Both the position numbers and the translations under genes were made by a program. DNA of 64,000 nt from Punctularia strigosozonata HHB-11173 SS5 (Eukaryota; Basidiomycota; Agaricomycetes; Corticiales; Punctulariaceae): positions 1,902,311-1,966,310 of the forward strand of contig NW_006767438.1 of the NCBI RefSeq assembly GCF_000264995.1, in the 5' to 3' direction. The notes under the pieces were generated by a model, which worked only from the letters and a program-made list of their open reading frames with translations, was not told where the DNA came from and searched no databases. Positions 22,024 to 32,952 of the stretch are shown here, in pieces (the stretch's first letter is position 1; every line of letters starts with the position of its first letter).

Positions 22024-24642
22024 ATGAACGACGACGGCTGGACCTTTAACCTGCGCTCTTGTCTTGCTGATGCTGATGACTCGGATGCCGATGGCGAGGA
22101 CACTGTACCAGCCCCTTCTGACGACCTCGATCTCTCTGCTCGTCCCGACAATGCCGCATACAAGCCCACGCCATGGTCTATAGCCAAGATAAACGCCGCT
22201 ACTCGTGCTATGAAGCCACCAGAGGAAAGCCCTGCTCTCGACTCTACGTCCAAGGATGTCACGGCTGCCTCGGACCGAGCCGTCAACGTCGAGCCGAACA
22301 GCAAGAACGCCGCTTTAGACACGAACCTCTCGTCCCTTCCCGTCTCTCGCCCTCGTCCCGCCGCCTCCGCCGCAGCTCCCATTCGCTGCGAACCGCGCCG
22401 CTACCCTCGCCCCAAACCCGCCCCCGCCATCGACAGATCCCAAACGACGCTCCGCGACGCGTTCAAGGTCCAAGCCGCCCGCCCGCCTACCTCCAAAGAC
22501 CCGCTCAAGCCCGGCGAGGTGATGGGCCAAAAGATCACCGCGACGCCGCTCCCGCTCGTCAAGGGCCAGGGCGCGCGCACGATGCTCGCCGGCAGCTTCC
22601 TCGCGCCCGCGATGAAGGAAGGTAAGGTGCATATACCCCCGCAGAAGAAGCCGGTATGTCCTCGCTTTTGCTTGTACGACGTGGGCTTGGGCCGTGATCG
22701 CGCCATAGCCGGGTCCGCGGCCGTCTGCGCAACTCAATCCACCCGCATATACGCGCTCGAAGTACGAGCCCCGGTCGACACAGAAGCATACATCCAACCG
22801 TCTTCCCAATCCCGGACGGGCTGCTTCCCCTGGACCTCGATCTGACTCTGAATCCACTCCGTCGACCGTCTCTCAGGATGTGACTTCTTCTGTCGAGGGT
22901 GGAGACGCGCATATCCTTCCAGGCAGGCAGCTCGGACATGGACGCAGCCCGTCTTCTGCTCTGGACTCTGGTGCCCCTGCATATATGCGCTCGAAGCACG
23001 AATATCGGCCGAGTGAGGCGCCCACGTCGACCCCTATCGGCGGCTTTCCTTCTGGACCTCAACGTAGCTTTGACTCTGCGGACTCGACTCTCTCTCGCAC
23101 ACCCGAATCAGCCGGCGGACCTCGAGGCCTGCATATACCCACCGCTCGCGAGGACGGACGACCGGCTGACGATTCGTCTCCCGTGCTTCACCCGGACGAT
23201 CCAGATCTCGCGGACCTCCCCGACTTTGACTTGTATCTTGACGGCCTCGGAGTTCAACCCCAAACCAACCACGTCAGTTCCTCCTCGGACCAGCGTGTCT
23301 TATCCTCCGATTCTCTGCTTTCTCTTCCATCTCTCTCTCCTTTGGCTGGCCGCGCTCCTCAAGCTTTCTCTTCCGGTCCCGCTCGTTCTATGTCTTGTTC
23401 TCCCCTGTCTTCAAGCGCTCAAGGTATCTCTATGACTCGTGGAACACCTGGCGCTTCGCTTCGTCCGCTCGTCGCTTCTCGCTATCCAGACACTGCATCG
23501 CCCATCGCCTTTGGAGGCATCTCGTGGCCCGAGCAAAGAACTCTGGCTCCCTACTCGGCTGCGGATCCTGACGAAGAGGCTCACCACGTCCGGCAGTCCT
23601 TACCGACGCGACCAGCTCGAGTTCAACAACATCCAACGCAAGTGCCGTACCCGGCTCGTAGCGAACCAGCAAGGGCACCCAAGGGTCCGATGCCCGCTTG
23701 GCTTGCGTCTGCGCTCCCGGAGCCTCACACGTCCAGGTTCGGCGAAAGTGGCGTAGGCGGATACGGTGCTGATCATAACGCACCCGTCGACGAGTAAGCC
23801 GCACGTTGGTCTCGTCATCCGCGCTGATGGGACACGGTTAGGTACGGTATGGATGTGGATGATGCTGAAATGTACACCGGCTCTGGGGTGGACGACGACG
23901 AGACTATGGACGTATATCATGACGGTACGCTCCGTTTTGTATTCAAAATCCATAGGCGCGCTCACATGATTCTCCCCAAGCTCCGTCCGGGCTCGTCACC
24001 GCATACCATCGCCACCCTCACGCACGATATCAAGGCCATCCAGAAAACCAAGAATACGAAGCCGACGAGTACGGCCAATACCGTGCCCACGACAAGTTCG
24101 AGGGACGCGACGACCACGAAACGTACGAAGACGTGCCGTCCAGCCCGACGATGGTCAACTCGTCGCCCCCGCCCGCCCGCCCGCGCAAGATCTTCGCGTC
24201 GCCGTTCGGCAGTTCGCCCCCGCGTCCGCGCCCGGTCCAGCGCCTCCCGCCTCGCCCGCGCCCCGACCTTCCGCCCCCGTCGACGCCGCCTCCGCGCCCG
24301 GGTCCGCGGCAGCCGCGGCCCGTAGACCGTCCTCGAGACGCGTACGCGTTTGGCGCGGACGACGCCGATGTGGACGCGGAGTGGACGACGCTGCCGTCGC
24401 GCAAGAAGGCGCGCGCGTCGAAACCTACCCCTGGCGGCGGCGGTAGCGGCGGCGGCGGCGGGATCAGGCAGAGCGGAAAGTTCAAGTTGAAGGTTCCGTT
24501 CGGCGGGGGTGGAGGGGGTAATAAGTTGATACCGGATGTGGATGCGAAGAGGGATGGACAGGGAACGGGTGGAAGTGGTAGTGGAAACACGGGAAGGAGG
24601 GTGGTAGTGTACGTTCCTCCGCCGAGGGTATTGTCCTCCTAG
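22024..24642 (+). CDS. Proline-rich, low-complexity protein of unknown function
   Basis: A multi-exon gene. Exon 1 is 22024-22653 (MNDDGWTFNLRSCLADADD, then YKPTPWSIAKINAATRAMKP, ending before a strong GTATGT donor). Later exons fit well: one ending at 23793, then 23842-23924 and 24044-24642. They join in frame through VDEYGMDVDDAEM and ENQEYEADEYGQY. The C-terminus has a proline/arginine block, a basic patch (LPSRKKARAS) and glycine runs, ending RRVVVYVPPPRVLSS. The stretch 22654 to about 23200 is uncertain: it holds degenerate about-235-bp repeats and may be intronic. No domain was recognised. The composition suggests a disordered nuclear or RNA-associated protein, which is inference only. 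Confidence 0.6.
22740..23190 (+). repeat. Degenerate about-235-bp tandem repeats in the proline-rich gene
   Basis: The words CGCTCGAAGTACGAG (about 22750) and CGCTCGAAGCACGAA (about 22985) are about 234 bp apart. Each is followed by a similar block that includes GTCGAC and a TGGACCTC stretch, and GCATATA words recur at the edges. A third, more decayed copy lies at 26150-26480, outside the gene. Confidence 0.5.
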
Positions 24643-24757
24643 CACCGGTGTAAGCTTATCAAGTATCGAATGAGTGTTTTAAGAATTGATTACTGGGCCG
24701 GTTTGGGGACGATTCGTCGAATCAGCAAGTTATGATGGCTAACCAGTTTTACGGTGA

Positions 24758-26059
24758 TCAATCATGAATCTCTACGTGCACCTCGAGTTCTGGTATTCGT
24801 TCTCTAAACGGGGTAAGATGCTCTTCCGCGACGGATTTAATGCGGAGCATGCAGAGTTCCATGTCCATGTGATAACCCCATTTGGGATCCCCGGAATAAT
24901 CGTCCTCAATCCTGGCGGCGATCCGAGTCAACCGGACGACCTCCGAAAGCCGTACGAGCGACTGGGCCAAGCGTTCCCAACCGTCTTCGTCGTCCTGCCT
25001 CGGCGTAAGCGTGTGCACGAGGAACATAATCTCGAATCGGACGATCGTCGAGACCGAAGCGGTCTCCGCCGCCCTCTGCAGATCCGCGATATCGAGTGCG
25101 GCCGTGCGTAGGGAGCTCCGCATGCCGACCTCGATGGTGGCGCAGATTGATCTCAAGTCTGGGTTGCGCGAAAGGTCCAAGATCTCTGACGATCACAAAA
25201 ACATTAAGCTCTATTGCCGGTCGCGTCTGGAAACCAATATATACGTACCCCTTGGCCGCCCCGTTCCATCGCCGGGCGCACGGAATTGCGCGAAGGACAG
25301 GTGTAGAGCACGGAGATTAGGACAGAGGCGCGTCAGTCTGCTGAAAGCGGCCACTTCGTCACGCCGTAGGAACAGCTGCGACCAATACAGACGCGAGGGA
25401 CGGAGGGATCCGATGGAGCACAGGTGCGATAGGACGTCGAAGATCGGCGCGAGACCCGGACGATGGTTCTTATGTTCCATATGAATGTCGCTGATGTCGA
25501 GGACGGGAGCGTTGCGGGGATAAACAAAGTCGGCCTCGTGCCAGTCATTCGGAGTTGACACGTCCATGCCAATGCGGATTCGACGAAGTTGTGGTAGAGA
25601 CGTGAGGGTGTGAAGAAGGGAGATGGGCGACAGCTGACCGTCCTCGAAGGCAAGACTTTCTAACCGAGGACAAGAAGAGGACAGATATCGGGCCAGGAGG
25701 GAAGGATCCTGTCCCCCGTATGTATATCCTGAGCCATTCGAATCCGTGAGTCGTACCGCGACTTCCTTGACGCGAGGGAAGTAGATAATAGATGGCTCCG
25801 CCTGTCTCGCGGCCAGACTGGCCAACATCCAGACTTTGGTGACATATTGCAAGATGTAGGGCGACGAGTCGACGATGTCGCTGAGCAATTTCCGACGCTC
25901 GTCGGAGAGTAAAGACACTTCACGAAAGAGGTGGTGTTGGCATGAGCTACGCCAGGCCCGACAGGTCAACGAGCAGGCACGAAGTGCGTCCCTATCGTGA
26001 TGTAGGGCTTCAGATATGTGGTCCCATAGCTCTTGAAGCAGCGATTTTGAGGAGGTCAT
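24758..26059 (-). CDS. F-box protein
   Basis: Two exons on the minus strand, 26059-25249 and 25185-24758, joined across a 63-bp intron with donor GTACGT, give 412 residues. The N-terminus is a typical F-box: LLQELWDHISEALHHDRDAL, then ACSLTCRAWRSSC. Leucine-rich repeat-like text follows (CPRLESLAFEDGQL, LPQLRRIRIGMDV). It is expected to serve as a substrate receptor of an SCF ubiquitin ligase; the target is unknown. It converges with the proline-rich gene (115 bp between ends). Confidence 0.82.
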
Positions 26060-26767
26060 AGCGGGAAGGAAGTCGTGCAGGGCGCTTTGTGGCTGATAAT
26101 ATCACCAGATCGTGTTGAAATCGCGCCGCTCGGCATATCCGGTGCTACGCCAACGACATCTCGGCAGCTCTGAGCTGGGACCTGGACGCAGTTCACCTTG
26201 CACTGAGAGCACGAATACCGGCCAAGTGGGGGGCAAACGTCCACTCCTCATGCAGCTCTCGTTCCGGATCACACCATGGCTTGTGTTTTGCGGACCTGAC
26301 TTTCTCTAGCACTCTGAATATACTTGTGGACCTCGAGGCGCGCATATACTCGCGAGGACGGACAAACAGCGGATGACGATTCTCATAAAGATAGCTTGTC
26401 TTCCGCGCTTCACCCGGACGACCTTCAACTAGCCTTGACCTGTATCTGTGCGCGCTCGGAGACCGACCCCATTAGAAGTGAAAAAAAAAAAACCCCTTCG
26501 GATCGCCTGAAACCGTAATGAACTCCAGTTCCTCATCGTAAAGCCAAGAAAGAGTAATTGCGATTTTGGGTGGTTCGATAGATCCAAGAACCACGGGTTA
26601 CCTGGCGGTCGCATTGTAAGTACCTGAAAGGAAACATCATGCCTCATGGACATCACAAAATCACGGATGGTGTCCAACGCAGACGACAGACACTCATTCG
26701 TGTTATGGGAACATCGCATAGCCGCTTCGGCGTCGTCTGTCCTGGTACAACCAGCGCTGCATCGATA
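26060..26767. other. Intergenic with a decayed copy of the proline-rich gene repeat
   Basis: 26150-26480 is a diverged plus-strand copy of about 22940-23270: GACCTGGACGCAG, GAGCACGAATACCGGCC, GGACCTCGAGGC, CGCGAGGACGGAC and CTTCACCCGGACGA keep their order. It has no open frame. The rest of the interval holds no supported gene. Confidence 0.6.
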
Positions 26768-28656
26768 TCAATGATCGCCAGCTTTGCCTTCGGGCGTCCT
26801 CGTCTTGAATGCGCCGCGGCGACGGACGTCCAGCACGATTGCCTCCGCCCTCCGATACGCGTCCTCCTCGTCCCCTTCCCTCTGTCGGCCTGGATCGAGG
26901 GACCCCGTGAGCAAGGTACGAACAAAAGTACCAGCGCGATAGACGAGCTTACCGACAATCGACCAGTTCCGCGTGCTCGGGATGCGCAGCATCTCGCACT
27001 CGACGTGCCACCCGCACCGTCTGCTGAGGCGCGCGAGCCAGGTGCGGTACGCCGCGTACGCCGAGTTTTCAGAGCCGATGCCGAGGTTCAGCCTGGCCAG
27101 AAAGTCGGATTCGTCGGCCTCGAGAGATGCGGCTGGTTCGGAGTCGTCCGAGGCGTGCTCTGACGAGGAGGGCTCCGGGAACGGCGCGGCTGCGTTACGC
27201 TGGAAGCGCTCGTCGAACGACCACGGGCAGCATGGGATGGAGAGGTACCCTGACGCATGGTGCAGCGTGGCGAGGACGGGGACCCAGGGCGTGAGCTCGT
27301 CAGCGTGATTCCCGATGATGAAGGTGCCAGGTCGCAAATACGGATCTTCGTCCACGTTTTCAGGATTGTCTTTGGAGATCGTCGAGGAGGATAGGCTTGG
27401 GTGAGGTGACGAGGAAGTCGGTGAGGGGGGCAACTTCGTAGGGTCCAGAGCGTGAACGCGGAGCGCGGCTTGAGTGGAGGCCGGGTAGTGCGCCCAGGAC
27501 TGTCGTGCACGAACGTCGATGCCATAGCCGGCATATCCTTCGGATGTCAAGATGTGCACGAGGAGGCCGTTTCCGCACCTGTGGGGGGGCGACGTGAGCA
27601 GAGGTAAGCAAGGAGGTGGATGCTGGCGCGTACCCGAGATCAACGAATCCACCAGGCGGTCGTCCCCAGCTCCGCCATGGGGTATCGCCGGTCGCGACTG
27701 GAAGATCCTCCGGGGATGGAGGAAACATCTCCTTCCAGAGCAGCATCAGGAACGTCGCGATTCCGATGTCCTACGTGAAGATAGTAGTCAGAGACTGCGA
27801 GGCAGAGATAGGGTGAAAGGTGGGCGTACAAGCTCGCGCCGACTTACTTCGAACACGTGCTTGCGCGGGTCCGTCTTCTCCTGCCAGGTCCCGACGAGGT
27901 GCTTATGTCGCTCGCGCATTACGAGGTACAGATCCTGGTACGTCTCGCGCTGGAGGACATTGTCGTGCGCTACCCGCTTCTGGTAGTTGGTAAGCGCGCC
28001 CCAGCCATAGCGGTGGACGGTCTCGAGAAGGGCGAGCGCAGTACGGTATAGGCGCGAGGATGGGTCGGTTGGCGTATCTGGGAGCGGCAGTACGTCGATG
28101 CGAAGGGTGTTCTCTGAGCTTGTAGGGGAGGTGACGTAGCGGAAGGCAAGGTGATGGACAGCGGGATGGTAGTAGGGTAACTCTTCGCCTGGCTTGACGA
28201 GAGGGGTGAGGACGAGGGTATGGGGAATCGGGTCTTCGGCATTCACGGATGCAAACAGGGTGCAAATCTGTTCAAGTCCGGAATCTCGCCCAGGTCGGCG
28301 AGGCAGTAGGCGGCGATGAACTTGGCGTGTTGGTCGCGATCCTTCGAAGATGGGCGCCGCGCCCGCGAAGGCTGCGCTTTCCGTCGAGTCTGAGATCGTT
28401 TCTGATCGAAGGATCAGTGTTGAGTTGTATTCCGGATGATGAATCAGCTGGAGAGCTGCTGGTTCGAACTACTATAGATCAGATGAGACGGGAGTAAACA
28501 TAGACATGAACGCGATAAAACTGAATGCACCAGATGAGGCGGAAAACTTGCGTTGCACCGTATTAGCGAGACCCAACCACACGGGAGGGACGCCTCCTGT
28601 TCAGCCTGGCCGCCGGTAAGCGTAGGATTGAATTTGGGACGCAACGCTGAGTTCAT
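26768..28656 (-). CDS. TRM44: tRNA (uracil-O(2)-)-methyltransferase TRM44
   Basis: Four exons on the minus strand: 28656-28531, 28468-27848, 27770-27634 and 27578-26768. They give 564 residues, close to yeast Trm44. Conserved blocks are LIHHPEYNSTLILRSE, LEQICTLFAS, the SAM-binding motif VDLGCGNGLLVH (split by an intron after GG), GYGIDVRARQSWAHYP, PGTFIIGNHADELTPW and IPCCPWSFDERF. The enzyme makes 2'-O-methyluridine at position 44 of tRNA-Ser in the cytosol. Introns are 62, 76 and 55 bp. Fragments of this gene recur at 37.5-38.1 kb and 41.6-43.1 kb. The intact copy has the membrane-protein gene at 29463 beyond its 5' end, as do both fragments. Confidence 0.93.
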
Positions 28657-29462
28657 GGTGCGAGTTCGGGCAGAGCAAGCCAGTCCGTGTTAGGTAATCA
28701 CGATCCTTGCCATGATGGGCTCTCGAGTCTCTGCTGATCGTTTGCGAGAATTTGGGCCTCTTACTCGCAGTATCAATTGCATCAAACTGGGAATACGCGG
28801 CGCGCGCTCATTTTGCGTCTCCAGTGCACGTTAGTGATGTGATGAGACCGAACTTGGCATGTATAGCACCTGAGGAAGGGTACACTGGCATGTTCATGTC
28901 TCTCTGCGGACGCATCGCAAAGCAATGGACTGAGTTTGATCCTGACCACATGGGCGGTGGTAAAGCGTGAACTCGGAAGTACTATGCCATGCCTGACCTT
29001 TTTCAACTCACGAAAATTGTGGATCTGTCAGTGTGCGTAGGGGTAGCAAGTTATTCGTTATACACAGGGACCTACCCACGCAAGCATCATGCATCGTAAG
29101 CTCGCCTATACAACTACGTGCGTCGTATCTCTGATTTATCTGCAGCTGGAGCTGTTATCACCTCCGGCAGGAACGCCAATCTGGTCAAGGATCAGCCTTC
29201 GTGTGGGTGAGCATGCTGTGGACGCCACCGTTGTTGTGACGTCGCCTTTGGCCACGCAATTCCTGAATATGACCTCTTGTGCGCGGGCTCATTCATTCAT
29301 TTTCACAGAACAAAAATACTCGCTCCACCCAGCGCTGATGCTACGCAAGTGCTATCATGGACACATGCCTGTTCAAGCCCTCACCTATCACCCTGATAGT
29401 CTCCTTGTCCCCGGCAGGTCCCCGCACTACTCCCGTCATCGACACTTCGATTCTGTCCTGCG
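28657..29462. other. Region between TRM44 and the first membrane-protein gene
   Basis: Divergent promoter region. The part nearest TRM44 resembles the sequence beyond the TRM44 fragments near 38.1 and 43.1 kb. No gene supported. Confidence 0.45.
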
Positions 29463-31315
29463 ATGAATGCGACCCAAGCTAATGAACTCTTTACGGCTGA
29501 TTTCAGTTCCCTCACACCTCTCTTGGTCACCGAGACATTTGCGTTCGGTGAGCCGGTTATCCACACGCGTTGCATTTTGCCGACACGTCCAATCCAGGCG
29601 TTACTAGCACGTCGGCTTTGTTAGCGGGTTATTGGGTGCTGTAATCAATGTCAGTTTGAGGGCAGTTATGTACGCTGACACCGTATTCCTGACAGGTTCC
29701 TTCAACCTCTCCATGCCATTCAAAAATCGCGGTTATTACTTGTGGCCGGACTTTACGGCCTCCTCGTCCTGCATTGGGCACTCTACTTTCGTAGTTACAC
29801 ACGCATTTTTGAAACACTGCGAGTTCATTATTTCCCTCAGAGTATCCCCATATTCATTGTTGCATCAGGGCCGCGAAGACGGCCGACATACCAACCACGG
29901 ATTTCGCCTTGGTTGCTGGGTACTTCCAGGCCTCTTTCGGTGTAATAACTTTCCCCTTCATTACCGAAACTGTGCTCTTTGGTGGGTAGCATTTAACCCG
30001 CGACGTTGACACGGGTATAACAATCTCCCATATAGGCACTTCGGCAACACTTTTCGGATTGCTAGGCTTCTTGTCTCGTCGGTAAGCTGCGTATGATTCA
30101 CCACGAGGTTCCTTCCCAACTGACAGTGGATAGGTACTCGAACACGAGATACGGAACCCCAAGCAATCGTGTTATGTGGATCACAATATTTATCATGTTT
30201 TTAGCATGCGTGATACACTGGTCCACCAATCTGTGGACATGCATTTCATTCCTTCAGCATTATGGCAGTGAAACGGATTTGGTACCGAACTGGTACGTAT
30301 CCGCAGAGATCATCATGATCACCATCAATGTAAGTGCCCATATAGACCCCTTGTGCTCGGACTCACCTTCATGATATGCTCAGGTTACACTGAGTGATGC
30401 TGTAGTCCTATGGCGGATGTGGATCATCTGGGACAGGAAACCAAGAATGCTGGTGTTATCAACCGTTTTGCTCTCTCTGACGCTAGGTATGTTATGGGCA
30501 TCTATGTAATTTCAACTTCCTATGATTTCTGTCACTCAGGGACATCCATTGCGAACATTGCACTCCTTTCCCGTTCATCTGTTCCTACCAGAGTGGATGA
30601 CGAACAGCTGCTTCCTACTTTTGACTACAACACTCTTGGGTTGATAGCCAGCTTCTCCTCTACCGCATCAAACTTTATTGCTACAGGCTTCATCGCATAC
30701 AAGGGATGGTCCGTGGTCTTTGTTCTCATGATCTCATGATACGTTGATTGACAATGCTCTGATTTCCAATTGCCAGGAAACATCGTAAAACCATCTCAGC
30801 CGTTCTCAGCTCCGGATCACGCCGGTCTCTGGTGGAGAAAACGATGAGCATCCTGATGGAGTCGGGCGCTATATATTGCTGTTTTTGGGCACGCATTCCG
30901 GCATACGGGATCAACTCTCTTTTTTTCTGATATCGCCTTCTCAAGGTTGTGTGGGCTGTCAGCGGAACAATAAACCGTTTCGTCCCGGAGAATGTACGGC
31001 GGACACAAGAGCTCGTAAGTCACCTGGATGCATCAATGGTGCAAATTATGGTGAGAACTTCGTTTTCTCCCTTCGAGCATGGCACCAAGTAAACCAATGC
31101 CGTTGAAACAGGCCATCTATCCCATGTTGATCCTGATACTCGTCGCATTGGAGCGTACGCATAGCGACCAGGGATTTATCGGCAGCGCACCCGCAAACAC
31201 GGCCGATACCCCGGTCCGCGTCGTTCATGTGGCGGTAGACGTGGCGGGGGGTCGTGGGTTTGACCGCGACAGTGTAGGTCTAGAGTATGAAAAGGATTCA
31301 GAACTCGGAAAATGA
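29463..31315 (+). CDS. Multi-pass membrane protein, tandem paralogue 1 of 4
   Basis: Eleven exons: 29463-29547, 29598-29640, 29696-29818, 29869-29981, 30036-30081, 30149-30329, 30384-30486, 30540-30708, 30777-30888, 30946-31050 and 31112-31315. They give 427 residues with consistent phases. Introns 3 (29819-29868) and 9 (30889-30945) need GC-AG ends. The protein has a first two-helix module (PLLVTETFAFG, LYGLLVLHWALYF). A seven-helix unit follows, starting FPFITETVLFG and including VIHWSTNLW, LWRMWIIWDRK, ESGAIYCCFW and IYPMLILILVALERT. This pattern is typical of an unnamed Agaricomycete integral-membrane family of unknown function. The C-terminal tail is soluble and acidic. Confidence 0.75.
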
Positions 31316-32952
31316 CGGTCATTCCTAGTGTACATGTAGGAAGCTGTGCACCGTTTATAGCTTTAACAGTATCTGCAATGCGCTTTTATATACTATCTAT
31401 GTAGTACTGAAAGGAATGAAGTCGAGAAAATGCGCCTGTGGAGGAACTTCAGGTGTATATTACCGACCGGCCGTGTGGCTAGCACGTGCAACTGCAGATT
31501 CCCAGAATCATCTATCTCCATTCATATCACTCCCTCGTGCACAGACTCTGAAGGGCGGGAAAACATGGGTATTCAATGGGCCATATAAGGTGCGTCTTTG
31601 TAAATTAAGAATACAACATTGAGCATAGTCATCGTCTTGAGATTATGAGCGACTAGAGTGTAATATTGTTACTCCAATTAAAATATTATGTGTCGCCGAT
31701 GGCTGAGGACAATTGCACGCATTTGATACGATCATTCAATCTTCAAGATCCACCGCACATGTGACGAGGCAGTATGATGTGGAGCGCTTCGGTGCGCCTC
31801 TTCCGTCGTTGAGATCGATATGGCCCCTTACGCAATCTCTCCACTGAGGATTCTTGATCTTGTCGCCTTGAAGCGCACACATTGTGATCGCGGCTTCATG
31901 CTTAGCACACAAGACAGGGTCGCTCGAAGACGAACGGATTTGAACAACGTCAGTCAAATCGCTAGAGATCACGCAGAGAAGTGTGGAATAAGAATGGGTG
32001 CAGTCAATTCAGAATACACCGAGTCAAACACGACTAGCACGTGCTCGAGGAGAAATATAAATGATGGGTTGAATGTGCGACGATGCAAACGACGCGACGC
32101 GGTCAGATGGATAATATAGCTTCAGACTATGGATATGATCGGATTCATAGCCCCCGGACAACACAGTGTCGGAACCATCGGCATAGTATGCAGCATTCCC
32201 ACAGTATACTCTACACTGAAGGTATATCGTTTACGGCATCCCGTCAGGTATGAACAGCATAACCAAGGAGGGGAAATGTGGCTCATGAATGTAGCTGTGC
32301 AGTATCTGAGCATGCATCCTGGGTATTCAAGAGCGTGTCCAAGACAATCTATGATATTCAGTCGGGTTCCATCAAGCATGGAAAATGATCGTAGCCACGC
32401 GCCGGTGTTCCCGAGCCACTCCGTCTATCACCCTACATCCCGGATTTCACATCTTCCTGAGCGAGCTGTCTCCGGCGATACTGCCATGCGCGAACACACT
32501 GCCTCGTATACTCCACGACCCTTGGAGCATTGATAGCAGCAATGAGTCATCGCGAAGAAAGGACAAACAGGCTTGCCCCATCGGCACACCACGAGCACAT
32601 GCTTGCACAACACCATCTTGTATTGCCACTTGTACTCCTCGATGATGGGCTTGTGCTACTAGGGCATGACGAGGCATAGGTTCTCTCTCCAATTATGGAC
32701 ATCAAACTTACCGGTATGTTGCATGAACCTTCTCCATTTCCACTTTTGCCGATGCACTGTGCTTCTCAGTAAGGCAGTGACACCGCATTTCCGCTTCTGT
32801 TTGATTGAGCTGGAAAGTTCACTAGGGTTAGCTAGCGATATATCCAATATCATGTATGGTTCGCTTACTGCCATCGCTTGGGATATATGAGGCACAGCAG
32901 CGGAAGACTGGCGAGCTTTGCCCTTCTCGCCTACAAGCTGCAATCCACTACT
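31316..32952 (+). pseudogene. Relic region: decayed duplicate sequence and a membrane-gene last exon
   Basis: 31410-31820 is a diverged copy of 43460-43955; words such as GACGAGGCAGTATGATGTGGA and AGATTATGAGCGACTAGA are shared. At 31826-31910 there is a decayed last exon of the membrane family (ILDLVALKRTHCDRGFM), in frame with little else. The remainder up to 32952 is upstream sequence of the next paralogue, with no supported gene. Confidence 0.5.
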
